A stretch of 64,000 nt of DNA, from contig NC_085866.1 of the NCBI RefSeq assembly GCF_034702125.1, positions 12,365,064 through 12,429,063 on the forward strand, in the 5' to 3' direction. Positions 10,113 to 24,039 of this stretch are shown one piece after another (the stretch's first letter is position 1; the number at the start of each line of letters is the position of its first letter). The notes below the pieces were generated by a model. It was not told the origin of the DNA. It saw nothing but the letters and a program-made list of their open reading frames with translations, and ran no database searches. The stretch comes from Engraulis encrasicolus. Taxonomy: Eukaryota > Chordata > Actinopteri > Clupeiformes > Engraulidae. A program made the position numbers and the translations under genes.

Positions 10113-10909
10113 TGAGAGACTGGCAGGGATTACTTTCAAGAATATCTTATATCTCACCATACTCTACATGGGGTGTGTTTTCATTTCTTCAGCTCTGCAA
10201 GTCCTTAGATATTACATAACAGTTTCATTATGTTGCAGAATGTACAGTGAGTCTCAAAAACAGGAATCCTTATCAGGTCACATCAGAGACAGAACTCAAG
10301 AAGGGTAGTGCGATGTGGGAGGTCCACTACAGGCGTTTGAGGAAATCCCCAGTGTTGCACCTAGAGCAAGGGAGGGCAAAGTAACGCCGGGGGGCCACAT
10401 ATGGCCCACTGAGCCATTTAATCTGGCCCACAGAGCTTTGACATGAAAGATAACTTTTACATTCAATATGATGCTCTCACCCAACATTCTTCAAATGGCT
10501 ATCCAATACAGGGGCAGCGTTCAGGGCAGTGGCCCTTGCACCTCCAAAATCTCAAAGAGCCCAGCGCCTCGTTCACTGCTTGTCCTCTTAAAGGGCCAGC
10601 ACAGTATTTCCCCCCCAATAGACACAGGGGCGAAAATGGAGGAAAATGGAAGAAAATAAACATGTTATATTAACACCTGTTACACTAAACCTGGCCCTTG
10701 TGCCAAAATCTAGAGGATAAAGCAATTAATGTGTGGCCAGTTGATATTCCGTAATAATACTGTAAAAAATGTGAAAGGTCCTCAAATAATCCTCTGCTGG
10801 ATCGTGAGGAACCCAAAAGTTCCAAATTTCTCCCACATTTTTTCCCAAAGGTTTTATGTTCTCTGACTAACATTTTGGAAAGGGTTCTTCCAAATTCTAG
10901 AGATGGTTG
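10113..10909. other. Intergenic; possible hAT-like fragment
   Basis: About 10370-10440 carries a 'ggggggccacatatggccc' stretch typical in flavour of hAT MITE ends, but no partner end was found. Nothing else is supported. Confidence 0.35.
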
Positions 10910-10922
10910 TGTGTGTGAATAT

Positions 10923-11171
10923 TTTTGTAGAAGGAGAGAGGTGCCGCACACTCACAAGTTAAATAAACAGTTTTTAATGTGACAACGTTTCGTCCTGTCG
11001 GCCTTCTTCAGGACACGTGACCTGAAGAAGGTCGACAGGCCGAAACGTTGTCACATTAAAAACTGTTCATTTAACTTGTGAGTGTGCGGCACCTCTCTCC
11101 TTCTACAATTGTATTTTCTGGTTGCCAGCACCTCTGTTTCTGGTGTGCGTTTCGCACCTCCACTCATCATT
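10923..11171. mobile_element. Hairpin insertion element (copy 1)
   Basis: A ~90-bp arm (from 10925 'ttgtagaaggagagaggtgc') is repeated in inverted orientation up to 11108, around the core 'cgtcctgtcggccttcttca' / 'gaagaaggtcgacaggccga' containing AACGTT. A ~60-bp single-copy tail follows. The insertion is flanked by 'tgtgtgtgaatat' at 10910-10922 and 11172-11184, a probable 13-bp target duplication (low complexity). Related insertions are at 34136-34213 and 41274-41517. Confidence 0.7.
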
Positions 11172-11184
11172 TGTGTGTGAATAT

Positions 11185-12002
11185 CCCAGTAGATCAGCAG
11201 TTTCTGAAATACTCAAACCAAGCCCATCTGGCAAGAACAACCATGCCATGGTCAAAATCACTTAAATCACCTTTATTCCCCATTCGGATGCGTTTGAGCG
11301 ACACCCATTCGTCTTGGCCATGTCTACAGGTTTAAATTCATTGAGTTGGCATCATGTGATTAACTGATTCAAAATTTGAGTGAAGGAGATTGACCAGATA
11401 ACTTTTAGGGGTTCCTCCCCAACAGCAGCTGAGAGTTCAGTGAGTTTTGCAGTTGAGTCCACTACCCCATCAACCGCATTTCAGTTACAGTACATAAAAT
11501 GCTATCAATCAGCATCCATCAGAAAAAGAGTTCATAACTTTAGTGAAATCAGCTGTTGTAGCCATTGAAAACAAAGCCCCTGTGACTTAAGTCTCGTTTG
11601 AAGTCGTTGACGTCATCTGTTACCAACACTGTGGTTGTAAACAGGCCCTATGTCCAAATCCACAGGGAAACATGGTGAACATCTGTTAATGCCAACTGCA
11701 AACTGGCACTGAACTCGAAAGCAGCTCACAGGATTGTCCACTGCCCCCCGCAAGTGAAAGTTGTGTAATGAATTAAATAAAAAGGTTTGGTCACACTTTT
11801 ACATGTTATGCATGGCCTCAAACATAAATCTGCGGCATTAATCAAGACCATGTAATTGAACTTATGTTGGTAACATTTTACTGGGACCGTGACAAAATAT
11901 CTTGCCATATGAATATGTAAAAAAGGGGCTGATAAAAAAGAGCCTTACCTCTAAATCTACCTACAATATACCAGGTGCAGGCAGTCATTGTGTGAGAGGG
12001 GG
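11185..12002. other. Intergenic, nothing recognised
   Basis: No coding exon or repeat can be supported here. Confidence 0.4.
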
Positions 12003-12623
12003 TTAGATCATTAAGTGGCATGTGGCATGTGCCGCAGTGACGTCTGTCATGACATGATTTTATATTAACCACAGACCTATACTAATTACTATCAGTAAGT
12101 GCAATACTATTTATTAATAATAAGTATTATTTTAATTATTTATGTATTCTAGGTCTGTAATTACAACAGTTAACGGGCATGTCAAGCGCCGTCACAGTTG
12201 GCATGATGTCACGTTGGTTACTATGGTTACAGTGGCTACTACGATGTCAAACTGTGCCTAACCCTAAACTTATTCCTAAACCTAACCTGTCAGTGAAAAA
12301 ATGTTTGTAAACCAACCGAACTGTGCCTAAACCAAAACTCATTCCTAAACCTGTCGGTGGAAAAATTTGTTTTATAGTTGCATGCCAGTGATGACACTTC
12401 CGCATGTCGATGTCGAACTGTGCCTAAACCAAACTCATTCCTAAACCTAACCTGTCAGTGAAAAATGTGGGTACACCAACCTATAAACATGTCGAACTGT
12501 GCCTATACCAAAACTCATTCCTAAACCTAACCTGTTAGTGGAAAAATGTGTTTTATAATAGCATGCCACTGATGCCACTTCCGCATGTCAATGGCACATG
12601 CCACATGCCACTGAATGATCTAA
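12003..12623. mobile_element. TIR element with internal minisatellite
   Basis: The left end 'ttagatcattaagtggcatg' (12003-) is inverted at the right end, 'catgccactgaatgatctaa' (to 12623), and the match continues through 'tggcatgtgcc'. Inside, 'aactgtgcctaaacc' plus 'attcctaaacctaacctgtc' recurs about four times with ~60-120 bp spacing. It is non-coding and the superfamily is unknown. Confidence 0.7.
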
Positions 12624-12834
12624 CTCCTACTGCATTGTGTTTACCCTCAGGCACGATGCACAGCAAGTGATATGCATAGTGTTGCCTGGTTATCACCAGA
12701 CCTAATCACAAGTGATATATGTTCTGGAGACCTGCTTACTGTAAGTCCCGTAGGGGGTGTGTGGTTTATTATTGACGACGGCTGTTTATTGGATGTTATG
12801 TAGGCCTATAATTTGTCATATGTAGCCATATAGC

Positions 12835-12995
12835 CTTAGCGCTATAACTTTTCTGTCACCAAAATTGTAATGACTGTGTCTTAATCCGTTACTTAAGGCT
12901 CTCTGTAATGTCATAGCAATGTTCTTATGATGTAGTTGAGTTTTTTTCAGCAAATAGTGAAAAGGCCCGCTGGCGACCCCATCTGCACACAAACT
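12835..12995 (+). repeat. Dispersed repeat family A, copy 1
   Basis: Shares 'ctctgtaatgtcatagcaat', 'ttatgatgtag' and 'ttttcagcaaatagtg' with copies at 38085-38205, 57905-58075 and 59095-59215. All four are in the same orientation. Origin unknown. Confidence 0.65.
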
Positions 12996-13211
12996 GCAGT
13001 CATCGCCTTCCCACGCCTCCCTGCTCTCTGATTAGAGGGAGACAGGGACCATGATCTTGTCTGTTCTCTAGGTATGGGCTTCATGCTGCCATTCATATCG
13101 GAACGATTGTGCAAAGCAGTATGGGACTTCCCAGGCTAATGCATATGTAGTATATACACATACAGTATTTGAAATGAGAAATGAAAAAAATGCAATAGCA
13201 TTTCGTCCTCA

Positions 13212-13254
13212 TTTCAGTTCCACACACACAGACACATACACAGACACAGACACA

Positions 13255-13297
<43 letters not shown>

Positions 13298-13345
13298 ATA
13301 CACAGACACAGACACAGACACAGACACACACAGACACACACGCAG
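13212..13345. repeat. (CA)n / CAGACA microsatellite
   Basis: CA dinucleotides interspersed with 'cagaca' units. Reading frames across it (Thr-His, Cys-Val) are artefacts. Confidence 0.95.
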
Positions 13346-14194
13346 ACACAGTCAATGACCTCACAACTCTGGGACAGAGATTGAATAACATTCTCAACGA
13401 AAAACATTCTCTGCATCCTCCTCGACACATACACACAAACGGTGATTAACCTTTAAGAGTGTAAGAGTGTGACGGGAATGTTCAGGTAGTGGATGTTCTA
13501 TAGAATTCTGGGTGCCATACAATGTGGAATTTCAGAATCTTGCATTGTTATAGAACACATTATTTTTATAGAATGTTCAAAAACCCACCCTCTTAAAGGT
13601 TAAAAAAGAAACACAGAGATAATGTGGAAGAGTGAGAAAGAGGGAGATGGTGAGAGAGAGACAGAGAGAATGCATATATCCTCTGCTGCACACAGACCTT
13701 CATCGAACAATGATAACCTAAACCACAATGCAATGTGCAAACAATAAAGACATAATGTGCAGCAGCACTAGACTAAATTCTGAGAAGAAATTCACAAGAA
13801 TTTTAAGTAGCAGCTTGCACAACAGTAGTGGCAACCCTTGTGTATCCACACCCTTGGAGCAAAAACACTTAACCACAACCTCGGACCTGAAAGAGCTGAC
13901 CACTAATCGGTGTCAAGCTGGGACATTACTGTGTCAAGCTGGCACATTACCGTGCCTTTAAGGTCCCCTGTTTCTGCAGTGCTCTCCAGATGACATGTCA
14001 TTTGCCAATGGAGGGCTTCTTTTTCTGTTTGTGGGGGCAATTAGCTTCATTCCTCTGTCGCTCCAACCCAGCAGCACCACTACAGGCCCAGCCTGAGCTA
14101 GGAATGGGGAGCTTGGTCACCATCCAGAGAGCCGGAGGAGGTTTTCTACGCACCAAAATACTTACCATTTGCGCCACATGCTTTCTTCCTCAGA

Positions 14195-14340
14195 GAAAGA
14201 GAGAGAGGAGGAGGAGAAGGAGGAGGAGGAAAAGAAGGAGGGAGAGAAGGACAAATATGTGGAGGATGGGGAGGAGGAGGAGGAGGAAAATGAAGAGGAG
14301 AGAACTGAGGAGCCAGGAGGAAGAGGATGAGGAAGAACAG
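14195..14340. repeat. Purine-rich (AGG/GAA)n tract
   Basis: A near-pure purine strand of AGG/GAA triplets. The Arg/Lys/Glu-rich frame through it shows no splice context and is not called as a gene. Confidence 0.85.
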
Positions 14341-14929
14341 GCAAAGGAGAGCTGCCCATTGAACTTGGAAGCTGAGAGCACCGTGAGGCATCTTGCCCTC
14401 AATGGAATCTTTTCCATGTTCTTGACAATGTGTTTGGCAACATAGGAACTGTTATTGAAAGTTCCTGACCTCTTGCCCCTCTGTGCAACCCTGTGTGGAC
14501 CTTGCCATTTTAACATTTGGAAGGCCCTTTCCTAAGTGTCTTTGACTGCATGTGTAGAGCCACAATACTCTGTGTGTGCATATGCCATGAGATTGCATAT
14601 GCACACTTTTAATATTTCATGCATTCATTAATTTAACATGACATAAGAAAATTCTAAGAATCGAGACATGGGTTGTCAAATGATTATTTTTCAGGTTCAA
14701 AATGAAGCAGCCCCCAGTGATTCTGTCGAGGCGACTGAATTCATAACAATGCAGCTTGCATAAAAACACAGCGTAGAACTAACCAAACACTACCCAGAGA
14801 ATAGCACCACAGAGTTGAATCAAGTCTTTACTTAATTGATTTACTGTTGAAACCTTCTTAAAAAAGAGGGTTTGGAAAGATGAGGAAGAAATATGTCTTC
14901 AATCAGAAGGACATAAAGACATCAACTAA

Positions 14930-15150
14930 AAATGACAATCTGCAATTCCAAATATTCACACAGTGAGGTCAACGCAACACCAAAACAGTCAGCACTATGA
15001 CCAGAAATTCCTTTGGGTTCAACGTGGTTGCATGCCATCACTGTTCTGTGTCATAATGTGATGAAGGTTAAGGAATGTGCAATGTTCCTTATTTTGGCCA
15101 AAACATCCCAATTAGGTTACGGTGAGATTCATGAACTACTCTAATAACGA
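14930..15150 (+). repeat. Dispersed repeat family B, copy 1
   Basis: Closely matches 17780-17965: both contain 'attcctttgggttcaa', 'tgttctgtgtcataatgtga' and 'catcccaattaggttac'. It is non-coding; the family was not recognised. Confidence 0.7.
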
Positions 15151-15765
15151 GTGATATTGTATTGTAGAGCTGAATAACTGCAATATGCCCTATTGGTTGC
15201 ATGGAAGAAGCTTGGTGCTGATGCGTAAAATTGAGAAAGAATAAAATCTAATGATTTCATCTTGCCAATGTCTCGCAGATTAAGGTTAAATGCCATGTGA
15301 ATGTTGAAACCTAATATTTAGAAGTCCCAAATGTCCCAAAGACTGTTTTTCAAATTACAAATTGAGAACCTAGGACTATAAATACCAAATGCAATGCTTG
15401 TATGTTTGTAAATAGGTTTGGCATGAGCCATAACGTATGCCAAATGATGGAATAGATAGAGTGAGTAGGGACATAGTATGACTTCAACCTGGGACAGTTG
15501 GATGACCTCAAGAAGCCATGAAATCCAAATCATTCTTTATGCAGGATTTCTCCCAGTAAGCTGAATCCAGTAGAAAATGCAGTGGTGAATACCTCGGACC
15601 TTGTGGTTTCTTAATCTCTGGAGGTTTTTTGTGGGGGGATGATGATAAAAGTGGAAAATAATCTATAACTATTTATGAAGTAGCGTGAGCACAACCTCCA
15701 CATGTGCTTCATGAATTCAACATGACAACGCAACCAGTGTTTATGGTCCAACTGACATACACCCG

Positions 15766-16135
15766 CACTCAGGGCCGATGACAGGTTTTTCTGGGCCCAG
15801 GACAAAGTCATCTGAAAGGGCCCCCAACCCAATACATGTGTTATTTGTACCTTCTCCGTTTGAGCAGCCGTGGCCTAGTGGTTAGAGAGTAGGTCTTTCA
15901 AACCTCTACATCTCCATCCATGGCTGATGTGCCCTAGAGAAAGGCACCTAACCCCACATTGCTCCAGGGACTGTAACCAATACCCTGACAAATAATAACT
16001 GTAAGTCACTTTGAATAAAATGAAAGCGTCAGCTAAGTGCAATGCAATACATACAATGTAATGGGGACGGAATCCTGGACACCCTCTCTCCCTGGGCCCT
16101 GGAAAAGTGATCCCTTTGTCCCCACTGTTGGCGGG
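15766..16135. repeat. GGGCCC-rich dispersed repeat, split by a SINE
   Basis: The left part (15766-15837, 'ctgggcccaggacaaagtca') and right part (16053-16135, 'acaatgtaatgg' to 'gcgggcctggcc') together match the uninterrupted copy at 353-500. The SINE at 15838-16052 interrupts it. Confidence 0.75.
15838..16052 (+). mobile_element. tRNA-derived SINE, nested
   Basis: The head 'gcagccgtggcctagtggtt' carries a tRNA-like A box (TGGCCTAGTGG). The tail 'gtaagtcactttgaataaaa' then 'gcgtcagctaagtgcaatg' is the common fish SINE end with a weakened A-rich terminus. It is flanked by 'caatacat' (15830-15837 and 16045-16052), the likely target duplication. Confidence 0.75.
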
Positions 16136-16404
16136 CCTGGCCCCACTACCCCTCCACATATGCATGCAAGCATGCACTCACGCACACACACAAGCTTTGT
16201 CTAACCACAATCCTGTGTGGTTAACCTCAAATCAACAAGCTCCAAACAGCAAGCTGCAGTGCAGACAACTAGATATCATACCCCTGAAATTGATGTAACA
16301 CCAGCCAAGACGAGACCAGGAAAGCATGCCAACAGGAGTACCTTTACAAAGAGGACACACCACTTGTGTAGCTGCCCTGTCACAGCCTCAGCCAGGCACA
16401 GTCA

Positions 16405-16562
16405 GGCCTGCCAACAGGGGTGGGGGGCAAAGGGGACAGTTGTACCTGGGCCCAGGGAGAAAAGGGGCCCAGAATTGGGTCCTCATTACATTGTATCTAT
16501 TGGGCTGGGGGGCCCTTTCAGATGACTTTGTCCTGGGCCCGGCCAAAGATGACAGCGGCGCT
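16405..16562. repeat. GGGCCC-rich dispersed repeat, inverted copy
   Basis: Opposite orientation to the 353-500 and 15766-16135 copies ('tttgtcctgggcccggcc'). The same orientation recurs at 33666-33825 in ttll9. Confidence 0.65.
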
Positions 16563-16585
16563 GGGCACAGTACTAATTGGCAGTG

Positions 16586-16800
16586 TACCACCAGAGATTC
16601 TTAAAGTATATAGAGATATGCCAATGTATGCCAATGTTCGGGTCTGCCTAAAGGGCCGTGTCATAATACTCCTAGCATTGAATAGAACAGTCCTTAGGTC
16701 TGCCTAGGTCTGCCTAAAGGGGGATTTCCCCCCCTCCCCCTTGCAATAATAGAACCCGGAAACAATGGGCCAATGGAACCTCTCTCTCTCTACTCTCTCT
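16586..16800 (+). repeat. Dispersed repeat family C, copy 1
   Basis: Matches 63060-63300 across 'ctcctagcattgaatagaac', 'ggtctgcctaggtctgccta' and 'gaacccggaaacaatgggcc'. It looks like a non-autonomous element; the ends were not resolved. Confidence 0.75.
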
Positions 16801-18123
16801 GGTACCACCGTGCCAGCCCAGCTCGCTTCACATATGTTTTAGATTTAACCGCATTTTAACTGTGAACTCATTTACTGCCTGTTTACGGCCTCCACTTTTT
16901 TTGTTATTTGCTGTAAATTGGAAGCCGGAGGTGGACTGCCTCCCCTGCGTTGTACCTGTTGGAAATTCAGCTTAGGATTGGTGACTTTACTTTCCCTGAA
17001 AAGAGTTCACAAAACAGAGCAGTTTGGTCTTGTGCTTGTACTGTCTGTTTACTAAAGTTATAACACAATTTGCAGCTTTACTGTAGTCAAGGGATGTCAC
17101 TGGTGTGCATGTGTGCAGCACGTGTGTGTATGTAAACTGATTATGGTCTTTTACATGTCAATGTGTCAAATATTTGCTGACTAAAATGATCTGTTAAGGT
17201 GACTGAACACATGTCCACACTACAGGTTGTTAGGTTGCTCACAGTCATATTGAAACCGGGTATTGATGTGTGAAAGAACACATGTGTTCTTTGATGCAGA
17301 GAACAGCATGCACATAATTCCTTGTGTGTGGTAGTTTGCCCAGTATGAGTATTTCAATACACATGGTGTCAATGTTTTGTGGTTGTGTGACTTTTTTTCT
17401 GTTGTGAACTATGGCATCACAGAGTAGGCTAAACTAGCTCTGTTACCTGTAAGGTACCAAACTATACAAGTATTGTTTGTGCTGTATTGAATTTATTCTG
17501 TGATTTATATTTTTCACAATATAAAGATATAGACCTGGTGTAAGAGAAAAAAAAGAACAGCATCAACCCATGAGAGTTGTGGTCCCACTGGGAAATGGCC
17601 CATATGCCAGATCACCAGTACCAGGCCAGCAAGAGATATGCAAATCATACATTTCCAAAATGTTCTGCAGAGACCAATGTGTGAAAATGAAAGATTTGGA
17701 AGGAGGTGGCAAAAATATGCCAGAAAGTCATCATATCAGAAAAACATCAGGAACTGAAAATTACAGGGAAATGAAAATTCACACAATGCGGTCAAAGCAG
17801 CACCAAAACTATGACCATAATTCCTTTGGGTTCAATATGGTTGCATGGGTTCAACATGGCTGCACTGTTCTGTGTCATAATGTGATGAAAGTTCAGGAAT
17901 GTGCAAGGCACCTTATTCTGGCCAAAGCATCCCAATTAGGTTACAGTGAGATTCATAAGCAAGTCCAGAATGTTCCCTGTTATTATAAATGAATACTGCA
18001 AATCAACAGCCTGTTTGGTGTACCGCATCTGCAGGGTGATGCCATGAAGTCCACGCACCAATGAGCACCAGGTGGTATATAACTTCATACAGAAAGGATG
18101 ATGTGATTAGATAAACTATTACA
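16801..18123. other. Intergenic, contains repeat B copy 2 (17780-17965)
   Basis: Apart from the second copy of dispersed repeat B at about 17780-17965, no exon or element is supported. Confidence 0.45.
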
Positions 18124-18400
18124 ATTATTATCAAGTCAAGTAGGTTTTATTGTCAATTTCTTTACATGCACTGGTCATACAAAGAATTTGAAATTACATT
18201 TCTTGCTTTCCCATACATACATAGACTAAATCTAGGTAAGGACATAGACAGTATAGACATAGACAGTACTTATACATGGACTTAAGACAGTATGGACATA
18301 GACAGTGCTCATACAGACATTTAAAGTGCAAGACTGGACAACAGAAGACTTGACAACATTATTATGCATTTTAGATGAACATCTTTAAAAAAATAAAAAC
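18124..18400 (-). mobile_element. LINE 3' tail (L2/Rex-like), inferred
   Basis: On the minus strand the segment ends 'gacaataaaacctacttgac', the typical 3' UTR end of fish L2/Rex-type LINEs. No coding part is present, and internal 'acatagacagta' units repeat. The family assignment is from memory of such tails. Confidence 0.5.
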
Positions 18401-19157
18401 TGCACTTGTTCTGTTTATTTCCTGTGCACTTTGTATCTGCTAGTGATGCTGGCAATGATTATGTCCTCGTTTGTCGCTTTAGCTATAAAGTGTCTGCCAA
18501 ATGCAATGTAATGTAACATCATCTGTCATTCTGGTGGATAATGATTGCGTGACACCTCACTAAGGAGGAGGGACGCAGATGCACACTGTCCAGGAGGACA
18601 CATACGTGACAGTGACAGATCTGGCAGCGTTTAAAGGCAGTGCTCTCTCATCCGTTTGCCAAAAGAAAAAGGACAGAGCCCCGGGGTGATGATCATAATG
18701 GCTCTGAGCATGATCTTCTATAAATGAGCCAGGGCCTGGCCTGGCCTGGCCTTGTCTGGACTGCAGCCTCCTCAAGATTTCTGGTCGCACACTTCATGTG
18801 CTTGGCTAGCTGGCTGGACACAAAGCCACAATTTCCAATTTCAAGCAGACGCCACATCTGATGACCTAGTAACGTTCTACAGCTGACTCATGCCAAAATA
18901 TTGAATCTTTTCTTTTCCTCAATCAGTTCCAGATCATTGTTAATCTCTGAATATAAATGTTCTCCCACTCGTCCATGTATGTTCTGTACTAACAACTTGG
19001 AGTAGATACATACTGTGTTGTAGTGTTAATAGTTTATGGTTTGTGCTGTAAGTTTGTGGTTTGCAACACTTTCTCGCATTTCATTTTATCCTCTCGTTAA
19101 CGTACCATTAGCACTTAACAATTTACACATGTGCAGTCCATAAACTCAAATAAAGTG
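18401..19157. other. Intergenic, nothing recognised
   Basis: A short SINE-tail-like piece ('gtgtctgccaaatgcaatg') lies near 18490-18510. No gene is supported. Confidence 0.4.
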
Positions 19158-19165
19158 CTAGTGTG

Positions 19166-19377
19166 CAGGGCTGGACTGGCCATCTGGCATAGAGGGCATT
19201 TCCTCGTGGGCCCTGCCCCCTCATGGGCCCCTATTTTCAGAAATGTAAAAAAATAATAATAATAGGGGCCCATGACAGTGCGGGGCCCACCGGTGAATCA
19301 GTTCTGCGCCACTAATTATGAGGGGCCCCTTTAAGCCAAAAGTGCCCGGGCCCTATTTCTCCCCCAGATCAGTCCTG
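19166..19377. mobile_element. hAT MITE with perfect 8-bp target duplication
   Basis: A 212-bp element with termini 'cagggctggactgg' and 'agatcagtcctg' (imperfect TIRs), flanked by 'ctagtgtg' at 19158-19165 and 19378-19385. The 8-bp duplication and CAG..CTG ends are hAT hallmarks. The same family is seen at 1-48. Confidence 0.85.
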
Positions 19378-19385
19378 CTAGTGTG

Positions 19386-21672
19386 CATTTCATCTGTTCC
19401 GTATAACATTTCCTCAGCTATGCAGAGTCGTATTCACATTCATGGGCAGTCACACTATACCATTATAGAGTTTTATATACATCTTTGACTTGGTGTTATA
19501 ATCTTGAAGAAATACCAAAAAATGTGATGTTATGAGACACCCTTATTTCGATCTAATTGCCTCATAACCACCACAATAGGCTACATGTGGTCTATACTGG
19601 TTTATATATCCTGGTTTGTTTTCTCCCTCCCCAGTAAAGACATCCACCATGAAAATGGCATTCTGTGTGCGCAGAGCTGGCCATAACCCTTTCTGAACTT
19701 GGACAGCAGCCAATACCATGGAAACCCCATGCAGTGTAACTGAGTGTAACCTTCTACCTTTCTCTTTCCATCTAGGAGGCCCTACAGTCTATGTTTCACT
19801 CATAACTGGTGTCCCTCACATCCAGGGATGGAATGGGACCGAAAAAAAAACAGACCCCTCATGCAACCCCCTGCTTTTCTCCACCATTATGATTAGTTCA
19901 GTCAGTCCCCTGTCTAGAGATAGATCAATGGGCCGTCCAATTCAGCCGTCTTCAAAGGGAAATACAAACAAACAAACAAACAAACAAACAAGAAACAAAA
20001 GCATCGGCCCCTGAGGACAAGGAAACTACCCTGTATGCCAGATTACCAGTCCAGCCCTGCTCACACCAAGGTGATGTATCCTGAGATCCCACATAGCCTA
20101 CTTTTGTGACTCACACGCAGCATCAGCAGCAACGATTTTTTTGTCAACAGCCTCACTCCAAGCTATTCCAGGCCTTCATGAACCAAATGTGTGCTCTGAC
20201 GGCTACAGCAAAGAGCTAAGACCACTGGCACGGCAGAGCACATCCACAACCCAAATGATGGTCACTCCACCATCACACATGATTTTTGGCATCATGAGAC
20301 ATATAAGCGTACTATTTATACAACACTGTGCAGGACAATCCAGTGAGCATTTTACATGATATGACAGGGCCATTTCAAAACTAGATCAGGATTACAGTCA
20401 GATCAAAGTCGGATCTGAAGAAGAACACAATAACTCTTCATTTTTGTGTCTGCCCAGGGCAGGCTTTGTTTTATGTGTGATTTATTTGAGCCAGAGTGAA
20501 ATGTTGGATTAGCAGTGGCATAGCTTATTTGATAGGGGTATAACTCACAGTCCTCTGTTCTGCAAAAATAAATTAATTGTGCGGCTATTTCCAACTCTTA
20601 CATCATTTCAAACTGCGATAAGAGCAAATGCTTGGTGTCAATTTAATTACTGTTGGCCCACACTTCCAAGTCGGACAGCTCTGAAAGAAAGCTCTATTAA
20701 GTCGGGATCAAAAGAAAACACAGTAAATCAAGGAGTTCAAAACTCATTTAAGAAAGCAAACACCTTCACTCTGATTCACACAGGTTCTTGTAGAGTTTTC
20801 ATGACACTTTAAAGACATTTCTTATAATTCACTCCAGATTGTGAAGGAAGTGAAATTGTAAGAAACACCGGAGATGAGATGATTTTGTCACTTGACAAAT
20901 CAAAGTCACACAAGTAGACCAAGCTGTGAGTTAGAGAGACTATCATTATGTTCAGAATTGCATTAATGGTGATAATTAATAAATAATAATAAATAATTAA
21001 TCATTATTCCCTTTGCTTTCAGAATTTATCCTGCCCATTCATATGGACCACAATCATCAGTTTAAGTTGGCTTATCATTAAGACTTGAATTGTACCAATT
21101 TTATAGGTGGATTTTCTAGACATATTTGGCTGCTGCACTTTGGTCAGACAAGTACAGCAAGCAAATATTAGTTTATTACTTTCGTAAAAAAAATCATGAA
21201 GATGAATTTTGTGTGAATGTGCAGCATATCATAAATGAGTGAAATTACATACCGGACCTTTAAGATAAACCTTAAAACATCCAGAATGTAGCAGATAGAC
21301 AATCTGAGGTTGTTTTTAAGTAGGCTACTCCTACTCCTTTAAAAAAAAACACCATGCTCATCCAAAACGGAAATTTACTGAAGCAGTGTCCTTTAGATGT
21401 AAATGCTACTATATACTGCTGCATCCTGTCCTGAGGCATTCCTCTGGTGTTGAGGCATGCATCTTCTCAAGTGGCTGTTTAGTTTCTCCTTTGTATGTCC
21501 CTATACTGGGCAGTCCACACCGCGTTATGCTACATAAATTCACATTATAGCTGGGCCTTGATATTCTTGTGTGCTTGAAAGCTCGTACCACCAGACTCCT
21601 AAGTAGTTTCTTTCACCAAGCAATTAAATTGCGCTGAGCTCATGCTGAAGACAACAATGCACCCCCCCGCCA
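19386..21672. other. Intergenic, nothing secure
   Basis: A 'ccagtccagccctg' end near 20043-20057 hints at another degraded copy of the 19166 MITE family. An AT-rich 'ataattaataaataat' run lies near 20970. No gene is supported. Confidence 0.4.
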
Positions 21673-21679
21673 CCTTTTT

Positions 21680-23639
<1,960 letters not shown>

Positions 23640-23970
23640 TTTGTAGGATGATGCCAAAACAATCAGCTGCACCTGAACACCACCAAAACCAAGGAAATGG
23701 TGATTGATTTCAGGCGCTCCACCCCGCCCTTGGTGCCTGTTTCTATTCGGGGAGAGAATGTGGAGACTGTCTGTAGGCCTACTTACAAGTACTTAGGAGT
23801 GCACCTCGACAATAAACTGGACTGATCCACAAATTCAGATGCACTTTATAGGAAAGGTCAAAGCAGGCTCTATTTCCTCAAAAGGATGAGTCCTTCAATG
23901 TCTGCAGCCAACTTCTGCTTATGTTCTACCAGTCTGTCATGGCCACCGTGCTCTTCTATGCTGTGACTTG
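23640..23970 (+). pseudogene. LINE reverse-transcriptase fragment (CR1/L2/Rex-like)
   Basis: The frame starting near 23668 reads QLHLNTTKTKEMVIDFRRST, then YKYLGVHLDNKLD, the conserved stretch downstream of the RT catalytic motif in CR1/L2/Rex LINEs. The Trp normally after LDNKLD is a TGA stop, and the frame decays into MSPSMSAANF. This is a dead 5'-truncated fragment. Confidence 0.75.
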
Positions 23971-24039
23971 CCAAGCTAAAATTATATATCTTTACAATTT
24001 TCACATTTTCCACTAATATAGGATGTTACCCAAATGATC

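Noticed and set aside
10370..10700. Possible hAT MITE beginning at the GGCC-rich stretch
   Set aside because: No matching opposite end or 8-bp duplication could be found.
13093..13449. Cys-Val and Thr-His rich open frames on both strands
   Set aside because: Produced by the CA repeat.
13990..14445. 151-residue Arg/Glu-rich frame
   Set aside because: Purine-rich simple repeat; no recognisable domain and the opposite strand is equally open.
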